64,000 bases of DNA, taken from Cupriavidus sp. U2 (GTDB taxonomy: Bacteria; Pseudomonadota; Gammaproteobacteria; Burkholderiales; Burkholderiaceae). Shown here in pieces: positions 7,173 through 15,212 of this stretch. The stretch covers positions 22,761 to 86,760 of the forward strand of contig NZ_RCOG02000008.1 of the NCBI RefSeq assembly GCF_009663685.2, given 5' to 3'. A model generated the notes under the pieces. That model saw only the letters and a list, made by a program, of their open reading frames with translations. It was not told where the DNA came from and searched no databases. Within the stretch, counting starts at the first letter, position 1. The number at the start of each line of letters is the position of its first letter. Made by a program: the position numbers and the translations under genes.

Positions 7173-8249
7173 TTAGGCGGCTACCGCCTGGTTAGACATC
7201 TGGCGCAACTGATAAACCGTGCGCCATTCATCGCAAAAATCAGTGCCCCGGACCTTTGGTCGGTGAAGCACCACCTTGTAGCCGGCCTGACGCAAGCGCT
7301 TTTGAAGCGCCAGCGCGTCGGCCACGCCGGGCGACTTGCCCGTCTTCTCGTCAACAGCATCGAAGTCCGCAAAGATGTGGACAGTCTGGATGCCAAGGCC
7401 GTCTGGTACAACGAACTGGCTGAGCAGGACACGATTCAGGCAGTACCACGTCGGTACACCAAACTGCATGTACGCGGCATAGGCCGTCTCCAGCCCTTCA
7501 GCAATGCCCAGCTCGCCATTGCGCGGCGCCATCAATCGCACTGCACCACCGGCCGGTGGAAGCGCTGACACGTCATTACGCTTCGAGGGAAGAATCTCCC
7601 CTTCCGCGTCGATCACCGTTGCCTTCTCTGGCCGACGGGGATCCAACGATGTCCGATGCACGGTTGCCATGCGGCCGTCGGGCAGCGTGAACTGCGCGAC
7701 GATCGTGGGATAGCGCCCGATCAGCTTCTTCTCGTGCCAGTATTCCTGTACGGCCAACCTCAATGACTGGGGCTTCGGGGCACGAAGCCCGGGAACGCGG
7801 GCCGCCAGGTACTGCATCGCGTGGTCGCCCGGTGACAGACACGAAGCTGCAGACCACTGCTGTTCAATCCGGCGCAGCTTCGCCGCCGAATCAAGCGGCT
7901 TTCGCGTCGAAGCAGGCCGAACGGGTAGCTGCAATGGCGTCGGCATCGCCGCGCCGTTGAGCCGACACTTCAGCTCGTAGTAAGACATGTTGGTGTAGCG
8001 GCGGACCAGTTCGAGACCGTCGCCGCCACTAGGACTACCGTTATTGCATTTGCGGCACACCCAATCTCCGCGTTTGCGGTTACGGGTGTAGGTGAATCGA
8101 TCCTTGCCACCGCATATGGGGCAAGGGCAAGGGCGGCCGCTCCAGAATGCATCCGTCAGGACGCCCGCAGGCAAATACTCTGCGATGAAAGCATCCCACT
8201 GACGGGATTCCCAACTCGCAACAATCACGCTCAGATCTTTCAGTTTCAT
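7173..8249 (-). CDS. Plasmid primase with zinc ribbon and Toprim domain
   Basis: 358 residues from MKLKDLSVIV. The N-terminal region carries CPCPICGGKDRFTY and WVCRKCNN, a phage/plasmid primase zinc ribbon that recognises template. The C-terminal half has Toprim motifs: the glutamate in LGIAEGLETAYA and the aspartates in VHIFADFDAVDEKTG. Together these make RNA primers on single-stranded DNA during replication or after conjugative entry. No helicase domain is fused, unlike the larger P4-alpha or gp4 types. It lies downstream of ssb on the same strand, consistent with a shared role in lagging-strand or transferred-strand synthesis. Confidence 0.85.
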   Translation of the reverse strand: MKLKDLSVIVASWESRQWDAFIAEYLPAGVLTDAFWSGRPCPCPICGGKDRFTYTRNRKRGDWVCRKCNNGSPSGGDGLELVRRYTNMSYYELKCRLNGAAMPTPLQLPVRPASTRKPLDSAAKLRRIEQQWSAASCLSPGDHAMQYLAARVPGLRAPKPQSLRLAVQEYWHEKKLIGRYPTIVAQFTLPDGRMATVHRTSLDPRRPEKATVIDAEGEILPSKRNDVSALPPAGGAVRLMAPRNGELGIAEGLETAYAAYMQFGVPTWYCLNRVLLSQFVVPDGLGIQTVHIFADFDAVDEKTGKSPGVADALALQKRLRQAGYKVVLHRPKVRGTDFCDEWRTVYQLRQMSNQAVAA

Positions 8250-8444
8250 GGGATGACTCCAATTGGAGTAGGTTTGTCGATGCCTGAGACAGGCGAAGGA
8301 ACGCTTGCTCAAAGGACATCCCGGCATGTAGCCAGAAGGTCTTTTCAGCATGGCGAATTGATATCGGGGGAAAGTCAGAGGAGGCTTGGAGCCAAGGGAG
8401 ACGAGCAGCCCCCCGCAAAATGGGAGGCCGCCGTATAATTCTAG

Positions 8445-8463
8445 GACAGAACAGCGTTCTGTC
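8445..8463 (-). terminator. Inverted repeat immediately after ssb
   Basis: GACAGAAC (8445-8452) and GTTCTGTC (8456-8463) are perfect 8-bp arms around a 3-nt loop, beginning 2 nt beyond the ssb stop on the minus strand. There is no T-run, so it may be an mRNA-stabilising hairpin or an operator rather than an intrinsic terminator. Confidence 0.4.
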
Positions 8464-8465
8464 GG

Positions 8466-8987
8466 TCAGAACGGTATATCATCATCGTCCATATCTTCGA
8501 ACCCGTTGGACGCCGCCGGTTGCTGACGACGCTGTCCGGCCGCCTGTTGGCTGTTGGCACTAGACTGACCACGGCCACTGCCGCCGCCCTGCGATTCCCG
8601 GCTGGAACCACCGCCGCCATAGCCGCCTTCATCGCCGCCACCGCTTCCGCCCTGACGGGCGCCCAGCATTTGCATCTGGTCGGCAACGATTTCGGTGCTG
8701 TACTTGTCCTGGCCGGACTGGTCCTGCCATTTGCGAGTACGGATTCGGCCCTCAATGTAGACGGATGAACCCTTCTTGAGATACTGGCCAGCGATCTCCG
8801 CAAGCTTCCCGAAGAAGGCAATGCGATGCCATTCGGTCGCTTCCTTGAATTCGCCGGACTGTTTGTCCTTGTAGCGGTCAGTGGTCGCGAGGCGAACGTT
8901 GGTGACAGCGTCACCGCTCGGCAGGTAACGGATTTCAGGATCAGCCCCGAGGTTTCCCACGAGGATGACTTTGTTTACGGATGCCAT
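8466..8987 (-). CDS. ssb: Single-stranded DNA-binding protein
   Basis: 173 residues. The N-terminal OB fold is typical ([20 protein letters not shown]), followed by [24 protein letters not shown] Gly/Ser/Gln-rich linker leads to the acidic tip DMDDDDIPF, which binds host partner proteins. It coats single strands during replication and conjugation. AAGGAAG precedes the ATG. It lies between the primase and a plasmid accessory gene in one leftward cluster. Confidence 0.97.
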   Translation of the reverse strand: MASVNKVILVGNLGADPEIRYLPSGDAVTNVRLATTDRYKDKQSGEFKEATEWHRIAFFGKLAEIAGQYLKKGSSVYIEGRIRTRKWQDQSGQDKYSTEIVADQMQMLGARQGGSGGGDEGGYGGGGSSRESQGGGSGRGQSSANSQQAAGQRRQQPAASNGFEDMDDDDIPF

Positions 8988-8999
8988 GTTGCTTCCTTG

Positions 9000-9788
9000 T
9001 CAATGAATGCGGTTAATGGACCAGACCCAACGGTCCCAAAGTTGCTGCTTTTGTGTGCCCCTTTCGAAGATGGGCCGACCAGTCGCCTGGTCAAAAGCAG
9101 GAACCTTCTCCTTATAGAGACGTTTAATGCCGACGCGCTCACCAACTTTGCAGCGCGCATCCGCCAAGACGTCCTTGAGGCCTTCGCCCTGCAGCGTCTT
9201 GACACCATTGCTGGTGTCAAGCTTCACGGCGAACGACGTATAGGTTCGCTTGCCACCAGGCCTTCGGTTGGGGAAGTCCATCTCGCCCCATTCGATAAGA
9301 GTTCCAACGGTGTAGTCAGCGGACGATGCCTCTGCCAGCGGTGCGTTATGCGTGGGTTGGGCATTGGTTGAGCCTCGCCCGCGATCTGACATGCCCTCGC
9401 CATCTCGCTTAGCTCCAGCGGCTTTGTGATCCACCGGCGGTGACGACTGCTTAGGTTGATGTTTGGCGTCACGCATTACTGCTTCGGCGACCGATTTGGG
9501 AGTTACTCCATTTTCGTCATAGACGCGTACCTTGGTCCAACGAGGAAAGACCTCCGGTAGCAGCTTTGAGCCGAACGCAGTGGGCTGGATCAGGCGATCG
9601 AATTCCGCTCGGAAATGGACGACGCAGTCGCCTTCATCACGGAAGAGATGGGGTACGCCGCTGATGAAGATCTCGAATTCGTTATCCGCGCCTGTTCCGA
9701 CAGCTACTTGTTCCGCTTGCTCGGCGTTACCGGCGTTCTGCCCCAGAATGGCAACCGTCGCCTGCTTAATGAATTTGAACAGCGACAT
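9000..9788 (-). CDS. Plasmid protein with C-terminal KfrB/polyvalent-type small domain
   Basis: 262 residues. The N-terminus (MSLFKFIKQATVAILG) is amphipathic. The middle (about 110-155) is low-complexity and polar. The C-terminal part has the pattern YTVGTLIEWGEMDFP, SFAVKLDTSNGVKTLQGEGL and VGERVGIKRL, like the short beta-rich KfrB/DUF5710-type domain found in relaxases and polyvalent plasmid proteins. That comparison is from pattern alone. It lies 12 nt upstream of ssb on the same strand, so a role in DNA metabolism or establishment is likely. Confidence 0.5.
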   Translation of the reverse strand: MSLFKFIKQATVAILGQNAGNAEQAEQVAVGTGADNEFEIFISGVPHLFRDEGDCVVHFRAEFDRLIQPTAFGSKLLPEVFPRWTKVRVYDENGVTPKSVAEAVMRDAKHQPKQSSPPVDHKAAGAKRDGEGMSDRGRGSTNAQPTHNAPLAEASSADYTVGTLIEWGEMDFPNRRPGGKRTYTSFAVKLDTSNGVKTLQGEGLKDVLADARCKVGERVGIKRLYKEKVPAFDQATGRPIFERGTQKQQLWDRWVWSINRIH

Positions 9789-9794
9789 GGGATT

Positions 9795-10223
9795 TCATAG
9801 GAGTGAGCCACAGCACTGTTGCCGGACCTCATCGAGATCGGCTTTCAGTCGGGCATTGTTGAGGACAACGTCTTGCAGTACTTCGGGGCTCACGCCACAC
9901 ACGGCGCAGACGTATGTATAGGGAAGCGCTCCGTCCCAGTATCCAAAGATCCAACCGAGCGTCATGCAGTACTCCTCATGATCGAGCGGTTTCCTTCGGA
10001 TACGAGCGCGCAAGAGCTCTGCGCAATCAATCAGCGATTCAGGCATGTTGTCGCCGCGACGGCTGTCGCATGCCAGGCTAATCAACGCGTCGACCATCTT
10101 CTCCCGCACCGCCTCGCTCCAGTGCGAGGGATCAGGCAAAGGGTCAACCTTGGGAGGCGAGACAACGATAGCGGCCGCTTCACCGAAGAAGTCCAGCTGC
10201 CATCCTGCTGTGTTTGTGTCCAT
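9795..10223 (-). CDS. Hypothetical protein
   Basis: 142 residues from MDTNTAGWQLDFFG. The first half is polar with many acidic residues. The C-terminal half has several cysteines (EEYCMTLGWIFGYW, YVCAVCGVSPE, QQCCGSLL), but no clean zinc-binding spacing. Family not recognised. It ends 6 nt before the 9000-9788 gene and probably shares its transcript. A perfect 10-bp-arm hairpin lies directly upstream of its ATG. Confidence 0.55.
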   Translation of the reverse strand: MDTNTAGWQLDFFGEAAAIVVSPPKVDPLPDPSHWSEAVREKMVDALISLACDSRRGDNMPESLIDCAELLRARIRRKPLDHEEYCMTLGWIFGYWDGALPYTYVCAVCGVSPEVLQDVVLNNARLKADLDEVRQQCCGSLL

Positions 10224-10226
10224 GAT

Positions 10227-10315
10227 GGTCTCCGGACAGGCATCCGGAGACCCACCTGCCGGCGGGTATCGGATACCCGCGACAGGTGGAATGAGGCCGC
10301 CCAAGGGAGGGCGGC
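10227..10315. repeat. Three consecutive perfect hairpins in an intergenic leader
   Basis: Hairpin 1: GGTCTCCGGA (10227-10236) with TCCGGAGACC (10243-10252). Hairpin 2: GCGGGTATC (10262-10270) with GATACCCGC (10272-10280), extended by the outer pair CCACCTG (10252-10258) and CAGGTGG (10283-10289). Hairpin 3: GCCGCCC (10296-10302) with GGGCGGC (10309-10315). They fill the gap between two leftward genes. None has a T-run, so processing, attenuation or protein binding is more likely than simple termination. Confidence 0.7.
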
Positions 10316-10321
10316 TAGTGA

Positions 10322-10630
10322 TTAGGAACGATCGTGCGTTCCGGTGCGACGGATAGGCGTGACCACGGCCGAGCGTTCGTACTGCTTCTCGGGTGGCTGC
10401 GCCGGTTGCTCGACGGTCCGTTGCGGCTTAGCTGGCGTATCCGGCATCGACACCTTGGGCGCTGCTGGTACGACCTTGCTCCACTGGATCGCCTTCTCCT
10501 TCAGGTAGAAGAATCCGACGACTGCAACGAACAAACCAACGATGAAGGATTGTGAGGCCACATACAAAAGCATTGCCCAAAGGAAAAGCTTGAGCGGACG
10601 CTTGATGAGGCTATTTGCAATGGATTCCAT
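10322..10630 (-). CDS. Small membrane protein
   Basis: 102 residues. Hydrophobic segments at about residues 11-26 and 27-42 (LKLFLWAMLLYVASQSF, IVGLFVAVVGFFYL) form a hairpin or a single long membrane region. A proline-rich basic tail (PAKPQRTVEQPAQPPEKQYE) follows. Function not recognised. It is the first gene of the leftward maintenance cluster and is preceded by a structured non-coding region. Confidence 0.6.
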   Translation of the reverse strand: MESIANSLIKRPLKLFLWAMLLYVASQSFIVGLFVAVVGFFYLKEKAIQWSKVVPAAPKVSMPDTPAKPQRTVEQPAQPPEKQYERSAVVTPIRRTGTHDRS

Positions 10631-10664
10631 GGTTTCTCACGAGAAAACATATAAGGGGGGATTT

Positions 10665-10871
10665 CCTGGCGGAAGCCAGGCGATTATTCGATGCTCGCAG
10701 AGCAAGGAATCCAGGAGACGCGCACGCAGAACAACGCGCTTGCGACATGCATCGCATGTCGTAAAAGCGCTATCGCTGAGTACGGCTAAAGGGAGTGTGC
10801 GGTTCGCGACGCCACAGTTGGCGGCGCGAGTAGCCTGCTGGCTACCGCTAATATCGATGCGTCGGAGACGC
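10665..10871. other. Structured non-coding region with several stem-loops
   Basis: CCTGGC/GCCAGG (10665-10670, 10675-10680) is followed by a long stem with CGACATGC/GCATGTCG (10743-10750, 10754-10761) inside GCGCTT/AAGCGC (10736-10741, 10765-10770). Then come GTAGCC/GGCTAC (10830-10835, 10840-10845) and GCGTC/GACGC (10859-10871). No reading frame here has a recognisable product. It may be the 5' leader of the leftward 10322-10630 gene, a small RNA, or a nicking or replication structure. The rest of the gap to 11303 holds the palindrome at 10981 and nothing else recognised apart from possible promoter elements. Confidence 0.5.
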
Positions 10872-10980
10872 TGAAGGTGGTTGAACTCTACACTCGAATC
10901 CTCCACCTGACAAGGTCGAGCGACAACGGGCCCCTCCCTTCAAATCGCACACCTGAATCCCGAGCTTTCGAGTTTTTTGG

Positions 10981-10996
10981 GAGGAACATGTTCCTC
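10981..10996. promoter_or_regulatory. Palindromic operator candidate GAGGAACATGTTCCTC, copy 2 of 3
   Basis: A perfect 16-bp palindrome preceded by CGAGTTTTTTGG. Copy 3, between the transfer operons, has CGAGGTTTTTAA in the same position followed by the same core, so at least 25 bp of context are similar. This argues for binding by one dimeric plasmid regulator. Confidence 0.6.
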
Positions 10997-11303
10997 TTCT
11001 GGACGACATCTCTGGTCCCGAACCTGTATATACAGCCCACCCCTTCTGAAGTGGCACATACCTTCAAACGACTAAACCGAGGTCGTTAAAAGACACGGAG
11101 AAGTTATGCTGTTTCGAATTTGACTTTTGAAAGAGGTGTGGTTTTGCCTAGCTTTCGGGTCTCGCAGACACTCGCTAACAGCATATGCTTCCCCCCTAGT
11201 CGCTGCACCTGTTTCGTCCCCTTGACATTGAGTTTCGAGTGGTAGGTTGAATGAGTGCGGCACGGGTCCGCATCACTCTCCTTATCTTGAACAAGGCTAA
11301 ACA

Positions 11304-12464
11304 ATGACAAAGAAGGGTAAAGACGAGGACAAGGTTCAGTATGATCTTGTCAATCCAAGCACAAATACCTCGCTGCGCGAGATGGCGGTACACGAGCTTG
11401 GTCAGTACGTCGATACGGCCGCCATTGGCCGAATCGTCCAGGCCGCTCATGAGATCGAGCTGTCGCGCAAACGAATCCTGAGTGAGCACACCGCCATCGG
11501 ATCGCGGATGTTCCAGATCTACCACGTCATCCTCACGTCGGTGCAGAAGCGACTTGGTGATACGGAACGCGCGACACGGGAGGCCGATGCAATGCTCTAC
11601 GCCTTCGCATCCAAGGCGCTCCGCATCTCCCGCGGCTCTGCTATTAAGTATCTTCAGGCGTTCCACCACTTCTCGGACAACGTCGACGCCATCACGTTTC
11701 TGAACCTTGGCGAACTGACCATCCTGAAGCGGTCGGACATTACGGACGACGAAATACAGCGGTTCATCGACGCGAGGAAAGCAGACGAGTCGTATTCTCG
11801 CAAAGACATCCTCCCTTACATCGAGTGGTCCCGGAAGACGCATCAAGAACTCAACACGGTCATGGCCACGCTTCAGGCTGCGGAAGACCAGCTGAACGAG
11901 AGCCTCGAACGTCAGCGGGATCTTGAGGCCCAGATGCGAGCGATGCGCGAGCAGGTCAACTCCGCAGATGCACAGAATCTCGCCCAAAAAGAGCAACTCG
12001 ACAGGTCAACTGCAGCGTTGTCCTCTCAGGCCAACACCGTGGAATCGCTTCAATTGGCAGTCACGCGCCTAACCAACGACAAGAATGCGCTGCAGAAATC
12101 GTTGGCTGAATCGAAGATCCGTGAGGTCGTCAAAGAGGTTCGAGTGGAAGTGGTGCCGCCTGAATACAAGGATCTCACGGACGCGACACGGCAGCTTGAA
12201 ACGACCAACGCCCAGTTGCGAGATGCGCAACAGCGGCTCAACGAACTCAACACCGAGATCCAGGGTCATGAGTCAAAAGCTGCAGACACGCGCAATGTTG
12301 CACTCCGCATCGAGGGTCTTCGCGCGGACGTCGACGAAGCCCTGAGCAAGCTGCGCAACACGGTCAAGTCAATCAAGAAGCGCGAGCACGGGGCTGCCCT
12401 GCAGTCGCTTCGGCGCACGATTGAAACCTTCCACAACGAACTTATCGGCCTGACCGGAGCTTGA
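11304..12464 (+). CDS. Coiled-coil protein of unknown function (KfrA-like plan)
   Basis: 386 residues. A helical N-terminal part (about 1-170) includes SRGSAIKYLQAFHHFSDNVD, LNLGELTILKRSDITDDEIQ and RFIDARKADESYSRKDI, which could hold a DNA-binding helix-turn-helix. Residues about 175-350 are almost continuous heptad-like coiled coil (ESLERQRDLEAQMRAMREQV, TNAQLRDAQQRLNELNTEIQ). A globular head plus long coiled coil is the layout of plasmid KfrA-type proteins, but the sequence is not close to the KfrA at 56.8 kb. It is followed 1 nt later by the FlhC-like gene, so the two are co-translated. Confidence 0.6.
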   Translation: MTKKGKDEDKVQYDLVNPSTNTSLREMAVHELGQYVDTAAIGRIVQAAHEIELSRKRILSEHTAIGSRMFQIYHVILTSVQKRLGDTERATREADAMLYAFASKALRISRGSAIKYLQAFHHFSDNVDAITFLNLGELTILKRSDITDDEIQRFIDARKADESYSRKDILPYIEWSRKTHQELNTVMATLQAAEDQLNESLERQRDLEAQMRAMREQVNSADAQNLAQKEQLDRSTAALSSQANTVESLQLAVTRLTNDKNALQKSLAESKIREVVKEVRVEVVPPEYKDLTDATRQLETTNAQLRDAQQRLNELNTEIQGHESKAADTRNVALRIEGLRADVDEALSKLRNTVKSIKKREHGAALQSLRRTIETFHNELIGLTGA

Positions 12465-12465
12465 G

Positions 12466-13650
12466 ATGCAGATCGCCCATTCCCGCTCAATTTTCGAGCA
12501 ATTCATTCTCCCATCCTGGGTACAGGACCGTGCCCTCTCGGCAAATCTTCGAATCAGTAACTATGTGGTGAACGCGGTGGCTGTGCGGCCGGCGCTTGCA
12601 GACGTATTTCGTGTATCCCACGAGAACCTGTTGGCACTCCGTAACGACCAAGAGAATTCCACCAAGGTGTTCTGCACACCCTTCCTGGCCTTTGCACCGA
12701 CCCTCTCCACTATCGCAGATTGGCGGTCGTTCATCGAGGGCACCATGCCGACCGTCACGATGGACCGGTTGCAGGCGGGCTTGCCGCATGATCTATCCGT
12801 TGTCGAGCGGCTCGCGCTGGAACATACCAACCGCTCGTACATCACTGCACTATATGACATGTTGAACATGTCGGTCTTGGCAGCGCCTTTGCTCGGCGTC
12901 TCGAACGAACTAGCCGCCTATCTCCGTTCAGTGCCACAGCATGAAATGGACGTCGCCATTTCGGATCGCCTGGTGCCTCTTTTCCAATGGCGGTTTGCAG
13001 ACGAGATGTTCTGGCTCGAGACGCACGCCGGACGCTTGTCGAGAGAGCTGATTGCGCATTATCTGATGGAAAGCTCGCCGCTACGCACGGATAGGCTCCC
13101 GCATTCCGGCCCTTGGGGAAAATTCCGCCTCGAAACGTTTGTTCGCGACGCGCTGTTTGAGGCGTTCCTGTACTTCTCTTGCCGAGCGAAGAGCGTTGCG
13201 TCATTGTTCAATACGAGCGTCGACACCGCGCGCGAGGCCTATCGCCGCATTCACGGCAAGCCGTCGCCATCGGGTCAGCCGCCCTCCTCCCTCACCTGGT
13301 TCATCGAGACGGCACCGCGCCGCGTACAATCCACCTTCCAGATGTGGTTGTTTCGCTCCGCGATCGCCTGCGACGTATCTACGCCGGAGAGCTTCGTCGC
13401 CGCGATGGACATCAACCGAGCGTTCTTTGCGGACGACTGCAAGGTGCCTCCCGAGCGTTCCATGCATCTGGCGCGCTCGATGTCGATGAATGAGGAGCTC
13501 GCGGTGTGGCCGTGCCGCAAATGCGGTACGCCCTATCTTGCTTCGAACTCGTCAGACAGGATTGAATTGTCCCAATCGTTCACTTGCCCTTGCTGCAACG
13601 GAACATTGACTGCGACGCGTGGAGGTAATCGTCGGCGCGGTCCGAAATAA
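12466..13650 (+). CDS. FlhC-like zinc-binding regulatory protein
   Basis: 394 residues. The C-terminal region has WPCRKCGTPYL and FTCPCCNG about 20 residues apart, a CX2C...CX2C zinc site like that of the flagellar activator FlhC. Preceding helical segments (MWLFRSAIACDVSTPESFVA) also fit that family. FlhC itself is about 190 residues, so this protein may contain two related units or an added N-terminal domain. No FlhD-like partner is visible unless the coiled-coil neighbour takes that role. I infer a plasmid transcription activator; target unknown. Confidence 0.5.
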   Translation: MQIAHSRSIFEQFILPSWVQDRALSANLRISNYVVNAVAVRPALADVFRVSHENLLALRNDQENSTKVFCTPFLAFAPTLSTIADWRSFIEGTMPTVTMDRLQAGLPHDLSVVERLALEHTNRSYITALYDMLNMSVLAAPLLGVSNELAAYLRSVPQHEMDVAISDRLVPLFQWRFADEMFWLETHAGRLSRELIAHYLMESSPLRTDRLPHSGPWGKFRLETFVRDALFEAFLYFSCRAKSVASLFNTSVDTAREAYRRIHGKPSPSGQPPSSLTWFIETAPRRVQSTFQMWLFRSAIACDVSTPESFVAAMDINRAFFADDCKVPPERSMHLARSMSMNEELAVWPCRKCGTPYLASNSSDRIELSQSFTCPCCNGTLTATRGGNRRRGPK

Positions 13651-13682
13651 TCTATGTCTGGCCCCTCTTACAGGAGAAAGTT

Positions 13683-14018
13683 TTGGGCGGCTTGCTACTC
13701 GTATTCGTGATCTATTTGGTTCCGACCATTATTGCCGTCTATTTCGCCAAGAAAGACGGCCGGTCGATACTGGCTTGGGGAGTTGTCTGCGTCATTGCCA
13801 ATTACCTTGGCCTCCTCGCCTACTTTCTCACGCGAGGCGGCCCGCCGACGTTGGACAAATACGCCGAAGCCCACCCCGAAAACGTTACGCCTCGCGGCAT
13901 GTCGTGTTATCGCTGCGGGTCGCGCAGCATTCGCGTCTGGCGCGAGCAAGCATTTGTTAAGGTGCGGCAATACCATATCTGTAACCACTGCGGAACGTCG
14001 TTATACCGTTCGCGGTAG
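13683..14018 (+). CDS. Membrane protein with C-terminal zinc ribbon
   Basis: 111 residues. A TTG start at 13683 is chosen because AGGAG lies 6 nt upstream. Two transmembrane helices (about 2-18 and 28-47) are followed by a cytoplasmic zinc ribbon, CYRCGS and CNHCGT about 30 residues apart. It follows the FlhC-like gene by 32 nt and is likely co-transcribed. Function unknown. Confidence 0.6.
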   Translation: MGGLLLVFVIYLVPTIIAVYFAKKDGRSILAWGVVCVIANYLGLLAYFLTRGGPPTLDKYAEAHPENVTPRGMSCYRCGSRSIRVWREQAFVKVRQYHICNHCGTSLYRSR

Positions 14019-14326
14019 GCGCACCCCTCGAATCGGGGGTTTAGCACCGCAATGAAGCGACCGATACACCTTCGGTCCGCCTTCTTGTATTCTTGCGGGC
14101 TGTGTCTTCTTTGTGGAGTCGCAACGAAGAAGACTGGTCGTCTGGATTCTATCTGATCGACCTACCTATCGGGCCAATACAAGACCGAGCAAACAGATTT
14201 TCGGCCGCTTTAAAGGATCGCGGCCAGCTGATTTTCCCCGACTTGACTTACGGAGTTAGTCGGTAGGATTGAATCAAGCGGTTCAGATCGAATCGCGGTC
14301 CATCCTGAACACAGAGGAAGAAGAAA
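14019..14326. other. Intergenic region before the lipoprotein gene
   Basis: A weak hairpin (ACCCC/GGGGGT, about 14025-14041) follows the zinc-ribbon gene and may be its terminator. TTGACT (14243) with TAGGAT (14264) is a possible but short-spaced promoter for the lipoprotein gene. Nothing else was recognised. Confidence 0.35.
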
Positions 14327-15145
14327 ATGCAAAAGACCAAACTCGCTCTCTCCATGATTTCTGCAGCTGCACTGCTGAGCCTGGCCGCCTGCGGTGGTGG
14401 CGGCGGTGACAGTGCTCCTACGACGCAGCAACCGGCAACGCCGACGCCGCCGGCGCCGACCATCACCGTCAACGGCTCCGCAACGACGGTTTCGGCTGAC
14501 CCCCTGGCCTTCGTCTTCGTGCCAGTAGACGCGACCTCCAATGGCCTGGCAGCACGCGCCGGTGCGACTGCCAATGCCCCAGCGACACTACAAGCCACTA
14601 CTGCGGAAGGGGCCTACAAGACGATCGCAGGCAATGCCGCGAGCGTTATCAGTCTGACGTCGGGAACCATTGCCGACGTGGGCGGCAATGGCCAATTCTC
14701 GATTGGCCGCTGGACTAACGGTGCGACGAATGTCGGTTCCATCAACGCAAACCAGGGCGCTCACTACGTTGTTGGCAAGCCTCTGGCGCTAGTCAGCGTC
14801 CCCGGCCCGACGGCAAAGCTCACCTGCACCGCACAATTCGCGACGGCACCGACTGCTGTCTCGGGTAACTTTGCGGCTGGGAAGCTGAACAGCGCGACGG
14901 CAGTGATCAATCTCAATGGCCCTTCGATTGAATCGCTAGCGTTGGACTTGTCTATCGCGTCCGACCGTGTCACCAAGACATTTGCCAATGCCGGCGTTGT
15001 AGGCGTGAACTTGTCTTCTACAGGTACCCTCCTCGCGGAGACTATGGGCAGCGACCAAGCCAAGCCCTATCTGTCCGTCGGCTACACCGTTGCGAGTCAG
15101 TCCAGCGGTGATGTCTCTGGTGCGATTGTGTTCGCTTGCCAGTAA
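14327..15145 (+). CDS. Secreted lipoprotein of unknown function
   Basis: 272 residues. The N-terminus MQKTKLALSMISAAALLSLA is a signal peptide ending in the lipobox LAAC, so Cys22 or so is lipidated. A poly-glycine and Pro/Thr-rich linker follows. The C-terminal half (GQFSIGRWTNGATNVGS, GAHYVVGKPL, repeated short beta-strand-like segments) is reminiscent of the beta-barrel part of surface lipoproteins such as the TbpB-like/FecR-associated group, but this is only a resemblance. A GAGGAAGAAG site precedes the ATG. It has its own terminator and lies apart from the transfer operon. Confidence 0.65.
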   Translation: MQKTKLALSMISAAALLSLAACGGGGGDSAPTTQQPATPTPPAPTITVNGSATTVSADPLAFVFVPVDATSNGLAARAGATANAPATLQATTAEGAYKTIAGNAASVISLTSGTIADVGGNGQFSIGRWTNGATNVGSINANQGAHYVVGKPLALVSVPGPTAKLTCTAQFATAPTAVSGNFAAGKLNSATAVINLNGPSIESLALDLSIASDRVTKTFANAGVVGVNLSSTGTLLAETMGSDQAKPYLSVGYTVASQSSGDVSGAIVFACQ

Positions 15146-15165
15146 GCCCAGCCTCGTGGCAAAGA

Positions 15166-15188
15166 AAAAGCCGGCAATGCCGGCTTTC
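15166..15188. terminator. Bidirectional terminator between lipoprotein and pilV
   Basis: AAAGCCGGC (15167-15175) and GCCGGCTTT (15179-15187) form a 9-bp stem with a 3-nt loop, with A- and T-rich flanks. It separates convergent genes. Confidence 0.9.
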
Positions 15189-15212
15189 TCCATTTCTGTC
15201 AGCGATGTAGAG

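Noticed and set aside
7150..7180. CCGCCTAA/TTAGGCGG inverted repeat at the primase end as a terminator
   Set aside because: A 15-nt gap and no correctly placed T-run; too weak to call.
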